From positions 1-64,000 of the forward strand of contig UQDR01000004.1 in NCBI GenBank assembly GCA_900539835.1: a stretch of DNA of 64,000 bases. The letters run 5' to 3'. The translations under genes were made by a program, and so were the position numbers. Below are positions 25,895 to 34,100 of this stretch, one piece after another. The notes under the pieces were generated by a model that had not been told where the DNA came from, did no database searches, and worked only from the letters and a program-made list of their open reading frames with translations. The DNA is from an uncultured Ruminococcus sp. (GTDB lineage: Bacteria > Bacillota > Clostridia > Oscillospirales > Ruminococcaceae). Within the stretch, counting starts at the first letter, position 1. Each line of letters starts with the position of its first letter.

Positions 25895-27241
25895 TTATCT
25901 ATTATTAATTGGAGTATAATCCCTTTCACGGCTCACGGCTTTATATGCAGGACGGATAATACGTTTCCCTGTAACAAGCTCCTCAAAACGATGGGCACAC
26001 CAGCCCGCCATTCTTGAAACAGCAAAAAGCGGAGTGAACAAGTCATCGGGAATTCCCAGCATTCTATAAACCAAGCCGGAATACATATCCACATTAGCGC
26101 ACATGACCTTATTATCGCCCTTAACCTCGGCGAAAAGCTCAGGAGTAAGGCGCTCAACAGTTTCAAGCAAATTAAATTCAGCCTCAAACTCTGTACCCTT
26201 TGCCAATTTCTTAGCATTATCTTTAAGTATAACTGCACGGGGATCGGAAAGCGTATATACTGCATGACCCATACCGTAAATAAGTCCGGTTTTATCATAA
26301 GCTTCTTTTCTAAGTATTTTTCTGAGGTAATCAGCGACCTCGCCCTCGTCGTTCCAGTTAGACACATTTTCTTTAATACAATCGTGCATTCCTGCAACCT
26401 TAAGGTTAGCTCCTCCGTGTCTTGGGCCTTTAAGCGAGCCGATTGCTGCGGTATAAGCCGAATAAGGATCTGTGCCGGAGGATGTAAGCACTCTGCAAGA
26501 AAAAGTAGAGTTATTTCCGCCGCCATGCTCAGCATGAAGAACAAGCATAAGGTCAAGTAGCTTAGCTTCTTCATCGGTAAATTGTCTGTCATTTCTAAGT
26601 GCTGACAAAATCATTTCAGCGGTGGAATGCTCAGGAATCAGAGGATGCATAACCATACTTTCACCGTCAAAAATACGCTTTTTAACCTGATATGCTGAAA
26701 CCATTATATTAGGAAGCTTTGAGATTATTGAAATAGCTGTTGCCATTTCATATTCGGGACTGCGGTTTTCAGGATTATCGTCATAAGAATAGAGAGCAAG
26801 CACAGAACGTCCCATTTTATTCATTATATTTCTTGAAGGTGCTTTAAGTATCATATCCTCAAAGAAGTTCATAGGAAGGGCTCTGTTCTCAGACATGATT
26901 GCTTTAAACGCTTCAAGCTCCTGAGCATTAGGAAGCTCGCCCATCAAGAGCAGATATACTGTTTCTTCATATGCAAATCTATTTTCCTTAACTGCATTAG
27001 AAACCAAATCGTTGATATTATAACCACGATAAATAAGCTGACCGGGGATCGGTGATTTCTCTCCCTCATTGACAACATATCCATGAACGTTACAGATATT
27101 TGTAAGACCTGCTGTAACGCCGGTTCCGTCCGCATTTCTCAACCCTCTTTTTACTGTATATTTATCATATAATTTAGGATTGATAGTATTATTGTTTACA
27201 AACTGCTCACACAGAAGGTGTCTTGCTGAATCATTTATCAT
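25895..27241 (-). CDS. gltA: Citrate synthase
   Basis: A 448-residue enzyme condensing oxaloacetate and acetyl-CoA. Family motifs are IPGQLIYRGYNINDLV, LHAEHGGGNNSTFSCR, GSLKGPRHGGAN and GLIYGMGHAVY, with the catalytic His residues present and CANVDMYSGLVYRMLGI near the C-terminus. Several in-frame upstream Met codons exist; ATG 27241 (MINDSARHLL) fits best with AAAGAGAG. Other Krebs-cycle genes are absent nearby, so it probably feeds glutamate synthesis. It has its own promoter and a leader of roughly 175 bases. Confidence 0.94.
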   Translation of the reverse strand: MINDSARHLLCEQFVNNNTINPKLYDKYTVKRGLRNADGTGVTAGLTNICNVHGYVVNEGEKSPIPGQLIYRGYNINDLVSNAVKENRFAYEETVYLLLMGELPNAQELEAFKAIMSENRALPMNFFEDMILKAPSRNIMNKMGRSVLALYSYDDNPENRSPEYEMATAISIISKLPNIMVSAYQVKKRIFDGESMVMHPLIPEHSTAEMILSALRNDRQFTDEEAKLLDLMLVLHAEHGGGNNSTFSCRVLTSSGTDPYSAYTAAIGSLKGPRHGGANLKVAGMHDCIKENVSNWNDEGEVADYLRKILRKEAYDKTGLIYGMGHAVYTLSDPRAVILKDNAKKLAKGTEFEAEFNLLETVERLTPELFAEVKGDNKVMCANVDMYSGLVYRMLGIPDDLFTPLFAVSRMAGWCAHRFEELVTGKRIIRPAYKAVSRERDYTPINNR

Positions 27242-27422
27242 GATTATCATCTCTCTTTCTTTCTGAAATTTAAACTTATACAACGGCTTACTTTTTTAAC
27301 AATACAACGAAATACAGTGCATTAACATTTATCATTCAAACTATGTAAAACGCTGTCTGACAGCAGCATTTTTTATTATTAAACTACAAAAACACAACAA
27401 TATTTACCGAGGGTATTATATT

Positions 27423-27451
27423 ATTTTACACTAAAAAGCGATTATTGTCAA
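27423..27451 (-). promoter_or_regulatory. Promoter of gltA
   Basis: TTGACA (27451-27446), 17-base spacer, TAAAAT (27428-27423). It leaves a 5' leader of roughly 175 bases. Confidence 0.75.
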
Positions 27452-27491
27452 GCAGTCTCAAAAAAATATTTGACTATTATCAACAATTAAG

Positions 27492-27530
27492 CAAAAAAAT
27501 AATACAAGAACGCATATACATCCTTGTATT
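27492..27530 (-). terminator. Terminator of the phosphoesterase gene
   Basis: Stem AATACAAG (27501-27508) / CTTGTATT (27523-27530), followed on the minus strand by ATTTTTTTG. Confidence 0.7.
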
Positions 27531-27564
27531 AATCACCAAATAATTTATTCAGCATATATTAATA

Positions 27565-28041
27565 TCACAAGTCAACATGACTGCACATAATTCCTGAATC
27601 GGTAACATCAATAAAAGCATAGCTTTTAGGCTTTCCGTCCCTGGGGCAAGAAGCACTTCCCGGATTAAGGATATGAATCCCGTCCTCATAAGAATAATAA
27701 CGGCAATGGGTATGACCGAATAAAGCAATTTTTGCATCAATTTCCTTGGCTTTATAATAAAGACGGTTTACTGAATATTTAACTCCGAAGGTATGTCCAT
27801 GGGTAAACAGAATTTTTACGCCCTTTGCCATAAACAAGTCAGACTGAGGTGCCATTGAACAATAATCACAGTTCCCAGCCGCATTAACTATGGTTTTATC
27901 GGGATAAAGCGCTTTGATTTTATCAAGCTCTCTTTCACCGTCACCCAGAAATATAAATGCATTGGCATTTTCATTCCGCTTAAATATTTCAGCATGGGCG
28001 GCAAAGCTGCCGTGGGTATCGGAATAGACGATAATTCTCAA
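27565..28041 (-). CDS. YfcE/MJ0936-type metallophosphoesterase
   Basis: A 158-residue calcineurin-like phosphodiesterase. The metal-binding motifs are in order: YSDTHGS, FLGDGERE, AAGNCDY, FTHGHTFG and ALFGHTHCRYY. The family hydrolyses phosphodiesters in vitro; the physiological substrate is unknown. The start is TTG 28041, 8 bases behind AAAGGGGG. It is transcribed divergently from the small-gene cluster that begins at 28141. Confidence 0.92.
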   Translation of the reverse strand: MRIIVYSDTHGSFAAHAEIFKRNENANAFIFLGDGERELDKIKALYPDKTIVNAAGNCDYCSMAPQSDLFMAKGVKILFTHGHTFGVKYSVNRLYYKAKEIDAKIALFGHTHCRYYSYEDGIHILNPGSASCPRDGKPKSYAFIDVTDSGIMCSHVDL

Positions 28042-28140
28042 AGGCCTGTCCCCCTTTCGGCAAAGAAAAATCGAAATGAATAATATTTGTTATTATAACA
28101 TAAATATTTATAAATAATATTGAGAAAAGGAGAACATTTT

Positions 28141-28392
28141 ATGAGCAATTTAAATCAGATGAATCCTCAGGCTCTTCAGGCGCTTCTTGGCATTGCATCT
28201 AAAAAATTAGGTACTACTCCTGAGGTGCTTCAAAAGCAGTTACAGGACGGTACATTTGAAAAGGCTTTAGGAAACATGCCCGGAAATGATGCTGCAAAGC
28301 TCAAGCAGGCTCTTGCAAATCCAAAAACTGCTGAGAAGATCCTTTCATCTCCTCAGGCAAAGGCTATATACAAAAAGCTTCAGCAAGGCTGA
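28141..28392 (+). CDS. Small hypothetical protein, first of a three-gene cluster
   Basis: An 83-residue soluble, helix-rich protein (MSNLNQMNPQALQALLGIAS; later AAKLKQALANPKTAEKILSS). It has no signal peptide, membrane segment or Cys. The repeated Leu/Ala/Lys pattern suggests a compact helical bundle. AAAAGGAGAA lies ahead of ATG 28141; an in-frame TTG at 28120 would swallow that site. No family is recognised. A hairpin (TTCAGCCG 28400-28407 / CGGCTGAA 28421-28428, no T run) separates it from the next gene, which could tune mRNA processing. All three genes appear to share one mRNA, ending at the terminator at 29335. Confidence 0.75.
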   Translation: MSNLNQMNPQALQALLGIASKKLGTTPEVLQKQLQDGTFEKALGNMPGNDAAKLKQALANPKTAEKILSSPQAKAIYKKLQQG

Positions 28393-28462
28393 TTTTACAT
28401 TCAGCCGCTGACGGCTGATGCGGCTGAATTATACATAGATTCTAAAGGTGGGCGGTGATTTC

Positions 28463-28945
28463 ATGGACGATTTAATGAACAAGCTTCAAAACGTACTAAA
28501 TGACGAAGAAAGCATGAAACAAATCAAAGAGCTTGCAGGAATGCTTGGGGGTGAGCTTAGCGGACAAAATGATGTTGCTGAAGCTCCGCCGTCGGCTCCT
28601 GCACCGCCGTCCAACAATCAGGCTCCGGACTTTTCACAGATTCTCTCAAGCCTTGGGGGGATGCTTGGAAATTCCGCTCCGCAGCAGGGAAACTCTGCTC
28701 CGCAGTCAGACGCCAATCCATTCGGAAACATTGATATGGGCAAAATTGCTCAGCTTTCCACGGTTATGGCACAGGCAAAAAAGTCTGACAAAAATGTTGA
28801 TTTGCTTCTCGCATTACGTCCTATGCTAAAAGAAGAAAATCAAATTAAAATTGACAGGCTTATTAAAATATTTAAGATATTTGCCATATATCCGGCTTTG
28901 AAGGAAAGCGGCTTGCTGGGAGGTGATTTATTTGGATTACTATAA
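28463..28945 (+). CDS. Hypothetical protein with Pro/Gln-rich centre, second of a three-gene cluster
   Basis: A 160-residue protein. The N-terminal helix (MDDLMNKLQNVLNDEESMKQ, IKELAGMLGG) is followed by a disordered Pro/Ala/Gln/Asn segment (about 40-90), then a C-terminal helical part (LLLALRPMLKEENQIKIDRL, IKIFKIFAIYPALKESG). I recall this layout (short helix, linker, LRPxL...KIDR) from uncharacterised clostridial proteins, but no function is known to me. ATG 28463 follows GGTGGGCGG; GTG 28448 is a poorer alternative. Its last 14 bases overlap the next gene, so the two are translationally coupled. Confidence 0.78.
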   Translation: MDDLMNKLQNVLNDEESMKQIKELAGMLGGELSGQNDVAEAPPSAPAPPSNNQAPDFSQILSSLGGMLGNSAPQQGNSAPQSDANPFGNIDMGKIAQLSTVMAQAKKSDKNVDLLLALRPMLKEENQIKIDRLIKIFKIFAIYPALKESGLLGGDLFGLL

Positions 28946-29318
28946 TTCAAAGGATTTCAACTCCATGCAGGAGGAGGCGATCCGCCGTGTTCACGAAATG
29001 CAGCAGCGCTCGCAGAATTTAGTAAACGGAGCACCAATTCAGGAAGAATCACCGTCTGAGGGAAATAATGATGCACAAAGCAAAACTGTAAATCAAAATC
29101 ATCGCAAGCCAATGAACCCCAATCCGCTTAACGGGCTTCTCGGCGGAATACTTGGAGGAAATTCTTCAAAGGGCGGACAAGGGAATAACGAGCTTTTTAA
29201 CCTTGGCGGAATAAAAATTGACGAAGAGAAAGCTCTTATTGCACTTATGATTTATATTTTATACAAAAACGGGGCAGATGTAAAATTATTATTGGGATTA
29301 GGATATTTATTGATTTAG
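28932..29318 (+). CDS. Hypothetical protein with Gly-rich segment, third of a three-gene cluster
   Basis: A 128-residue protein. The N-terminal amphipathic helix (DFNSMQEEAIRRVHEMQQRS) is followed by a polar disordered segment, a Gly/Asn-rich stretch (NGLLGGILGGNSSKGGQGNN) and a hydrophobic C-terminus (ALIALMIYILYKNGADVKLL, LGLGYLLI) that may associate with membranes. The best start is TTG 28932, 7 bases after GGGAGG; GTG 28923 overlaps that site. It overlaps the previous gene by 14 bases. Function unknown; the set could be a small complex, perhaps spore- or envelope-associated. Confidence 0.75.
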   Translation: MDYYNSKDFNSMQEEAIRRVHEMQQRSQNLVNGAPIQEESPSEGNNDAQSKTVNQNHRKPMNPNPLNGLLGGILGGNSSKGGQGNNELFNLGGIKIDEEKALIALMIYILYKNGADVKLLLGLGYLLI

Positions 29319-29334
29319 TCTTACATAAGCTGAC

Positions 29335-29364
29335 AAAAACCGTTTCAAGCATGAAACGGTTTTT
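29335..29364 (+). terminator. Terminator of the three-gene cluster
   Basis: A 13-base perfect stem AAAAACCGTTTCA (29335-29347) / TGAAACGGTTTTT (29352-29364). Confidence 0.9.
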
Positions 29365-29435
29365 ATGTTATCTTCTTGATTTCAGAAATGCTATATGGTA
29401 TAATATTTACATATTACATTTAAGGAACGGATTTT

Positions 29436-29963
29436 ATGATAAAAGCATGGGAACATTTTAAGACAATCAACAGACACCGTCACATGGTTATACGCCACTG
29501 TGCCCGTGCGGGAATCTTGTGGCAGGGGTTATTTCATGATCTTTCAAAATACTCCCCCACTGAATTTATTTCGGGCGCAAAGTTTTATCTCGGAGACCGT
29601 TCACCAAACGAGGGTGAGCGAAGCTCTTACGGTTATTCTAAGGCGTGGATGCATCACAAGGGAAGAAACAAACATCATTTTGAATACTGGACTGATTATG
29701 ACATTGTTACCAAGAAGATGGCTCCTGTGAAAATGCCGATGAAATATGTCAAGGAAATGTTCTGTGACCGTGTTGCCGCAAGCAAAACTTACAACGGCAA
29801 AAACTACACAGACTCTCACCCTTTGGAATATTTTTTACGCTCAAAGGGAAAGCGAATGATTCACCCTGAAACCTCGGAATTTCTTGAAAAATTACTTATA
29901 ATGCTTTGTAACGAGGGTGAACGAAAGACTTTTGAATATTTACGAAAAACAAATAGATACTAA
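29436..29963 (+). CDS. DUF5662 family protein
   Basis: A 175-residue protein rich in His and Tyr. The opening WEHFKTINRHRHMVIRHCAR, the HD-like pair in GLFHDLSKYSPTEF, MHHKGRNKHHFEYW and DRVAASKTYNGKNYTDSHPL match the DUF5662 family as I know it. The conserved His/Asp residues suggest a metal site, perhaps of HD-hydrolase type, but activity is unproven. ATG 29436 follows TAAGGAA. It is separated from the cluster upstream by a strong terminator and lies 24 bases before the BI-1-like gene. Confidence 0.8.
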   Translation: MIKAWEHFKTINRHRHMVIRHCARAGILWQGLFHDLSKYSPTEFISGAKFYLGDRSPNEGERSSYGYSKAWMHHKGRNKHHFEYWTDYDIVTKKMAPVKMPMKYVKEMFCDRVAASKTYNGKNYTDSHPLEYFLRSKGKRMIHPETSEFLEKLLIMLCNEGERKTFEYLRKTNRY

Positions 29964-29987
29964 ATATAATCGGGAGGAATTCAAACT

Positions 29988-30800
29988 ATGGAAAAAAGCT
30001 TTGGTAAAAAGGGAAATCCTGTTCTTGCGAGAATGAACAGATATGAAGATTCCACTGTTGGTGAAAGGGCGTCTTTCAAAGGAATCGCTGCAAAATCATT
30101 TTATTTTCTGGCATTAATAATACTTGGAATTGCCGCATTCTTATATATGCATAATTATTTTGGAACTCAAGGTTATGACGCAGTGGAAATTACAGAGAAT
30201 TACACGATTTACGCAAATGAAATGATGATTTTCACAGGTGCAACGATAGCTACACTTATTGCAGGGTTAATTGCGGCATTTTCGCCTCGTACCACTCCGG
30301 TTGCAGGTTCTATTTATTGTGCAGGAATGGGATATGCGGTAACATTTATCTCATACACATATGCGGCACAGGTCAAGGGCATTGTTATTGAGGCTTTGCT
30401 TCTCACGATTTTGCTGATTGCAGTTATGGCAATACTTTATTTCACAGGCATTGTAACGGTGGGCAGACGTTTCAGGACTGTTGTTTACACTGCATTAACG
30501 GCGACTCTTATTGCCAGCGTTATATTCATGCTGTTAAGATGGATCTTCCCATCAAGCTCAATTGTGAAATCTCTTATTGCTATTCAATACGGGCCTTTAG
30601 GAATAGTATTTGCATTTCTTGGAGTTGCACTTGCTTGTTTGCTCATAATTGATGATTTTGATCACATTGTAACTACTGTAAATTACGGACTTTCTAAAAA
30701 ATACGAATGGACGGCTTCCTATGGATTAATGATAAGCATTATTTATCTTTATCTCAGGGTCTTGGAACTTATATTCAGATTTTCACGGAGGAATGATTAA
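29988..30800 (+). CDS. Bax inhibitor-1/YccA-like membrane protein
   Basis: A 270-residue protein with a polar N-terminus (about 35 residues) and seven hydrophobic segments between about 38 and 262, as in the Bax inhibitor-1/YccA superfamily. Charged residues late in the sequence (LLIIDDFDHIVTTVNYG) match the Asp pair that in BI-1 proteins controls a calcium leak channel. In bacteria the role is not settled. RBS GGGAGGA. Probably transcribed with the DUF5662 gene ahead and nth behind. Confidence 0.82.
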   Translation: MEKSFGKKGNPVLARMNRYEDSTVGERASFKGIAAKSFYFLALIILGIAAFLYMHNYFGTQGYDAVEITENYTIYANEMMIFTGATIATLIAGLIAAFSPRTTPVAGSIYCAGMGYAVTFISYTYAAQVKGIVIEALLLTILLIAVMAILYFTGIVTVGRRFRTVVYTALTATLIASVIFMLLRWIFPSSSIVKSLIAIQYGPLGIVFAFLGVALACLLIIDDFDHIVTTVNYGLSKKYEWTASYGLMISIIYLYLRVLELIFRFSRRND

Positions 30801-30871
30801 TTTGTATTGAATATTGAATTGGGACACAGAAAAGCTTGTCCCTTGATACATATATTATAGAGGTGATTATT

Positions 30872-31540
30872 CTGACTAAAAAAGAAAAGGCTGTTGAAAT
30901 ATGCCGTTTATTAGAGGAAAAATATCCTGACGCATTATGTTCCCTTACATATTCTGCTCCTCACGAGCTAATGATTGCAGGACGTCTTTCGGCACAATGC
31001 ACTGACGCAAGGGTAAACATAGTAACTAAGGATTTATTTGAGAAATACAAATCAATAGAAGACTTTGCTAATGCTGATATCAGCGACATTGAAGAAATAG
31101 TTAAGCCATGTGGTTTATACAAAACCAAGGCTAAATCCATAGTTGAGATGTGCCAGAAGATCATGACTGACTTTGGCGGTGAAATACCGCAGACCATTGA
31201 AGAACTTACAACGCTTTCGGGCATTGGCAGAAAGACAGCCAATCTTATTATGGGCGATGTTTTTCACAAGCCTGCTATTGTAACTGACACACACTGCATA
31301 AGAATCTGCGGCAGATTAGGTTTGACGAAAAACACAGAGCCTCACAAGGTTGAACTGGATTTGATCAAAATCATTCCTCCTGAAAAGTCCTCAGACTTTT
31401 GTCACAGACTTGTTTTATTCGGACGTGAGGTTTGCAAGGCAAGGGGAGAAAAGTGCGAGATCTGTCCGCTGACGGAGCTTTGTACAGCGTATAAAAAGAA
31501 AAACCGTTCAACAAAAGCTGATAGTCATAACGATAAATAG
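30872..31540 (+). CDS. nth: Endonuclease III (DNA glycosylase/AP lyase)
   Basis: A base-excision repair enzyme removing oxidised pyrimidines. The helix-hairpin-helix LSGIGRKTANLI holds the catalytic Lys, VTDTHCIRICGRLGL holds the catalytic Asp, and the 4Fe-4S loop is CKARGEKCEICPLTELC (C-x6-C-x2-C-x5-C). The start is uncertain. Homology begins at TKKEKAVEICRLLEE; the only codon correctly spaced from AGAGGTG is a CTG at 30872, while GTG 30863 overlaps that site and TTG 30836 extends the protein by 12 residues. The protein is then about 222 residues, normal for Nth. Confidence 0.93.
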   Translation: MTKKEKAVEICRLLEEKYPDALCSLTYSAPHELMIAGRLSAQCTDARVNIVTKDLFEKYKSIEDFANADISDIEEIVKPCGLYKTKAKSIVEMCQKIMTDFGGEIPQTIEELTTLSGIGRKTANLIMGDVFHKPAIVTDTHCIRICGRLGLTKNTEPHKVELDLIKIIPPEKSSDFCHRLVLFGREVCKARGEKCEICPLTELCTAYKKKNRSTKADSHNDK

Positions 31541-31570
31541 GAAACCAAATAAAATAAAATCGAATAGGAT

Positions 31571-31611
31571 AAAAAACTCCCATGCAGCCGATGTGGCCGC
31601 ATGGGTTTTCT
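31571..31611. terminator. Bidirectional terminator between nth and the HEAT-like gene
   Basis: Stem CCCATGC-GCC / GGC-GCATGGG (31579-31605) with TTTTCTT on the plus side and AAAAAA (T on the minus strand) on the other; it serves convergent genes. Confidence 0.8.
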
Positions 31612-31640
31612 TGCCGCTGAACAAACTGGAATTTGCATTT

Positions 31641-32090
31641 TTATAATTTTTCTATTTCTTTCAATGTTTTTTGGATATCCTTATAAACTAATGGTTGCAT
31701 ACTATCATCATAAATACATATATCAGCTTTACGAAGTGCAGAAAGAATATCATTCCTCAATTCTGGTTTATCCCTTGCAATAATCGGCAATAGCTTAATA
31801 CATTGTCTTGCTGTAATAGGTTTAACATCTGTTATGTGCTTTAAATAGTTATCAATGATTTCATCAATTTTATAATTTTTATCCCATTTTGCATTATAGG
31901 CAATCAGTGTAAGTCCTCTTGTGCGGATATAAGAATTATCACTGTAAAGCATTTCGCTTAATCTATCCATATAAGGATAAACACAATCTGTTTCCATGCT
32001 TTCTTTTTGCAATTCCTGCAATGCCTTGTATGCAACATTATTATTTTTGTCGAACAATAATTCAAATGTTTCTGCTATATTAAGTGACAT
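31641..32090 (-). CDS. HEAT-like repeat protein
   Basis: A 149-residue all-helical protein with HEAT/ARM-like helix pairs (NVAYKALQELQKESMETDCV, YSDNSYIRTRGLTLIAYNAK, KPITARQCIKLLPIIARDKP, ELRNDILSALRKADICIYDD). Such small proteins in Firmicutes are sometimes auto-annotated as SufBD-like, without support here. It is probably a protein-binding scaffold. The start at 32090 follows AAGGAGG; the in-frame extension to 32138 lacks a ribosome-binding site. It stands alone, convergent with nth. Confidence 0.75.
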   Translation of the reverse strand: MSLNIAETFELLFDKNNNVAYKALQELQKESMETDCVYPYMDRLSEMLYSDNSYIRTRGLTLIAYNAKWDKNYKIDEIIDNYLKHITDVKPITARQCIKLLPIIARDKPELRNDILSALRKADICIYDDSMQPLVYKDIQKTLKEIEKL

Positions 32091-32420
32091 AATATCCTCC
32101 TTCGCAAACTCCGATTTGCTGAATACATAATACCACAAAATTATGAATATTTCTACCTTGCCGATTTTACATTTTTCGAGTTTGAACCCTCTAATTTAAA
32201 AAATCAAAAAGTACCAAGCAAAATCTAATTATATCAAAGACAGCGTTTACATAAAAAATGGATATCCGATAACAAATTTCAACCGCCACTGTATACAAAG
32301 ATGAATGACTGGGCAAACCCCTTATTGAAAAATGCTCATAAGATGTTATTGATATAATATTATAAATTTAAAGGCGGTCAATATGACCGCCTTTTTTATT
32401 ATAATGATTGTTTTATATGA
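32091..32420. other. Gene-free stretch between the HEAT-like gene and gpmI
   Basis: AT-rich. It contains the hairpin terminator at 32373-32399. A plus-strand open stretch of about 34 codons (about 32203-32304) has no start codon, could be a decayed gene fragment and is not called. No clear promoter was recognised. Confidence 0.55.
32373..32399. terminator. Terminator downstream of gpmI
   Basis: Perfect stem GGCGGTCA (32373-32380) / TGACCGCC (32384-32391). The T run is strong on the plus strand and moderate (TTTAAATTT) on the minus strand, where it ends the glycolytic operon. Confidence 0.75.
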
Positions 32421-34004
32421 TTAAATCATTGATTCTTCCCAGCAATCAGGTGCTTTAACTCCGAGAAGTGAAGCTACTGTTGGTGCGACGTTTGCAAGTC
32501 CATACTTCGTGCTTTCAGCGTCCTTGATTACATGAGTTTCATTTTTATCATAGATGATGAAAGGAACTCTATTAAGCGAATGAGCAGTTCTTACTGCAAC
32601 TTCGCCTTTTTTATTCTTTTCAAGCATTTCATCGGCATTGCCGTGGTCTGCTGTTATAAGAACTGTACAATCATACTGGTCTGCCGCTTTAAGAAGTCTT
32701 GCAAGTCCCAAGTCAACGGACTCAACTGCAACGATTGTTGCTTCCATAGAACCTGTATGTCCAACCATATCGCCGTTAGGATAGTTACATCTGATGAAAT
32801 CATATTTCTGTGACTTAATAGCTTCAATAACATCGTCAGTTACTTCAGCGGATTTCATCCAAGGTCTTTCGTCAAATGACACCTTATCGGACGGAATCTC
32901 TTTCCATGTTTCAAGCTCATCAGAGAACTTCTCTGACTTATTTCCGTTCCAGAAATAAGTTACATGACCATACTTCTGAGTTTCAGAAACTGCATAAGAA
33001 TTAAGTCCTGCATTAACGAGAACCTCAGAAAGAGTATTTGTTATTTCAGGTGGATTAACAAGATATTTTTTAGGAAGGTTCAAGTCGCCGTCATACTGGA
33101 GCATTCCTGCATAAAGGACATCAGGGTCATAACCGCCCTTATCAAACTTATCAAATCCCTCGATATCAAATGCCATTGACATTTCGATAGCTCTGTCACC
33201 ACGGAAGTTGAAAAGGATAACACTGTCGCCGTCACAGATTTTTCCCACCGGCTTATCGTCCTTAGCGATAACAAACGGAGGGAGATCCTGGTCGATCGCA
33301 CCTGTTTCCTCACGGAGGACTGTATATGCTTCACCTGCGGAAGCGAACATTCTTCCCTCGCCCTTAACATGGGTATCCCAGCCAAGCTTAACCATATTCC
33401 AGTCAGCCTGATATCTATCCATTGTGATCTTCATTCTTCCGCCGCCGGAAGCGATTTTTGCATCAAAGCTGTCATCATTGAGAGCAGCCATTGTATTTTC
33501 CAAATCGTCGATATAAGTCATACCTGATGTTGCAGGTACGTCACGTCCGTCAAGAAGGATATGACATCTTACTGTTTTTACTCCCTCATCTTTAGCCTTA
33601 GCAATCATGATTTTAAGATGTGAAATATTTGAATGAACATTTCCGTCTGAAAGCAGGCCTATAAAGTGCAATGCTGTTCCTTTTGTCACACAATTTGCGA
33701 TAAGCTCTTTCCATGTATCAGAACCGAACATTTTTCCGCTTTCGATAGATTCATTTACAAGCTTAGCGCCCTGAGAATAAATCTGTCCACAGCCGAGTGC
33801 ATTATGACCTACTTCGGAGTTACCCATATCGTCATCTGACGGAAGTCCCACAGCGTCACCGTGAGCTTTCAGGGATGTATGAGGATATTCTTTCAATAAC
33901 ATATCAAGTGTAGGAGTGTTAGCTTCTGTTACAGCGTCGCCAAGACCTGTTTTTGAAAAACCAACTCCGTCCATTACAACAAGAACAACCGGTTTTTTTG
34001 CCAT
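32421..34004 (-). CDS. gpmI: 2,3-bisphosphoglycerate-independent phosphoglycerate mutase
   Basis: A 527-residue dimanganese enzyme converting 3- to 2-phosphoglycerate. Alkaline-phosphatase-fold motifs are intact: VVMDGVG, the catalytic Ser in DMGNSEVGHNALG, HILLDGRDVPATSG, KITMDRYQADWNMVKLGWD, FNFRGDRAIEMS, NYPNGDMVGHTG and ITADHGNADEM. Length is slightly above the 510 residues usual in Firmicutes. It lies 96 bases behind tpiA with no terminator between them, and is last in the pgk-tpiA-gpmI run. No cofactor-dependent mutase is present in the window. Confidence 0.96.
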   Translation of the reverse strand: MAKKPVVLVVMDGVGFSKTGLGDAVTEANTPTLDMLLKEYPHTSLKAHGDAVGLPSDDDMGNSEVGHNALGCGQIYSQGAKLVNESIESGKMFGSDTWKELIANCVTKGTALHFIGLLSDGNVHSNISHLKIMIAKAKDEGVKTVRCHILLDGRDVPATSGMTYIDDLENTMAALNDDSFDAKIASGGGRMKITMDRYQADWNMVKLGWDTHVKGEGRMFASAGEAYTVLREETGAIDQDLPPFVIAKDDKPVGKICDGDSVILFNFRGDRAIEMSMAFDIEGFDKFDKGGYDPDVLYAGMLQYDGDLNLPKKYLVNPPEITNTLSEVLVNAGLNSYAVSETQKYGHVTYFWNGNKSEKFSDELETWKEIPSDKVSFDERPWMKSAEVTDDVIEAIKSQKYDFIRCNYPNGDMVGHTGSMEATIVAVESVDLGLARLLKAADQYDCTVLITADHGNADEMLEKNKKGEVAVRTAHSLNRVPFIIYDKNETHVIKDAESTKYGLANVAPTVASLLGVKAPDCWEESMI

Positions 34005-34100
34005 AGTTTCTATTCCTTTCGATTATCTTAGATTTAACTCTGCTATAAGGGAGTTTCGATTTAAAGAATTCCCCGTATCAGAGAGAATTATGCAATGAGC

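Larger units (their letters stand above)
27242..27564. other. Gene-free stretch: gltA leader, hairpin and promoter
   Basis: It holds, on the minus strand, the gltA promoter (27423-27451), a leader hairpin (GCTGTC / GACAGC within about 27345-27376), and the terminator of the phosphoesterase gene (27492-27530). No coding sequence was seen. Confidence 0.7.

Noticed and set aside
25933..26592. 219-codon frame on the same strand within citrate synthase
   Set aside because: It is the +1 shadow of gltA, with atypical composition and no start signal; gltA itself has complete motifs.
32203..32304. Short open stretch of about 34 codons in the gap before gpmI
   Set aside because: It has no start codon or ribosome-binding site and no recognisable family. 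It may be a decayed fragment, but the evidence is too thin for a pseudogene call.
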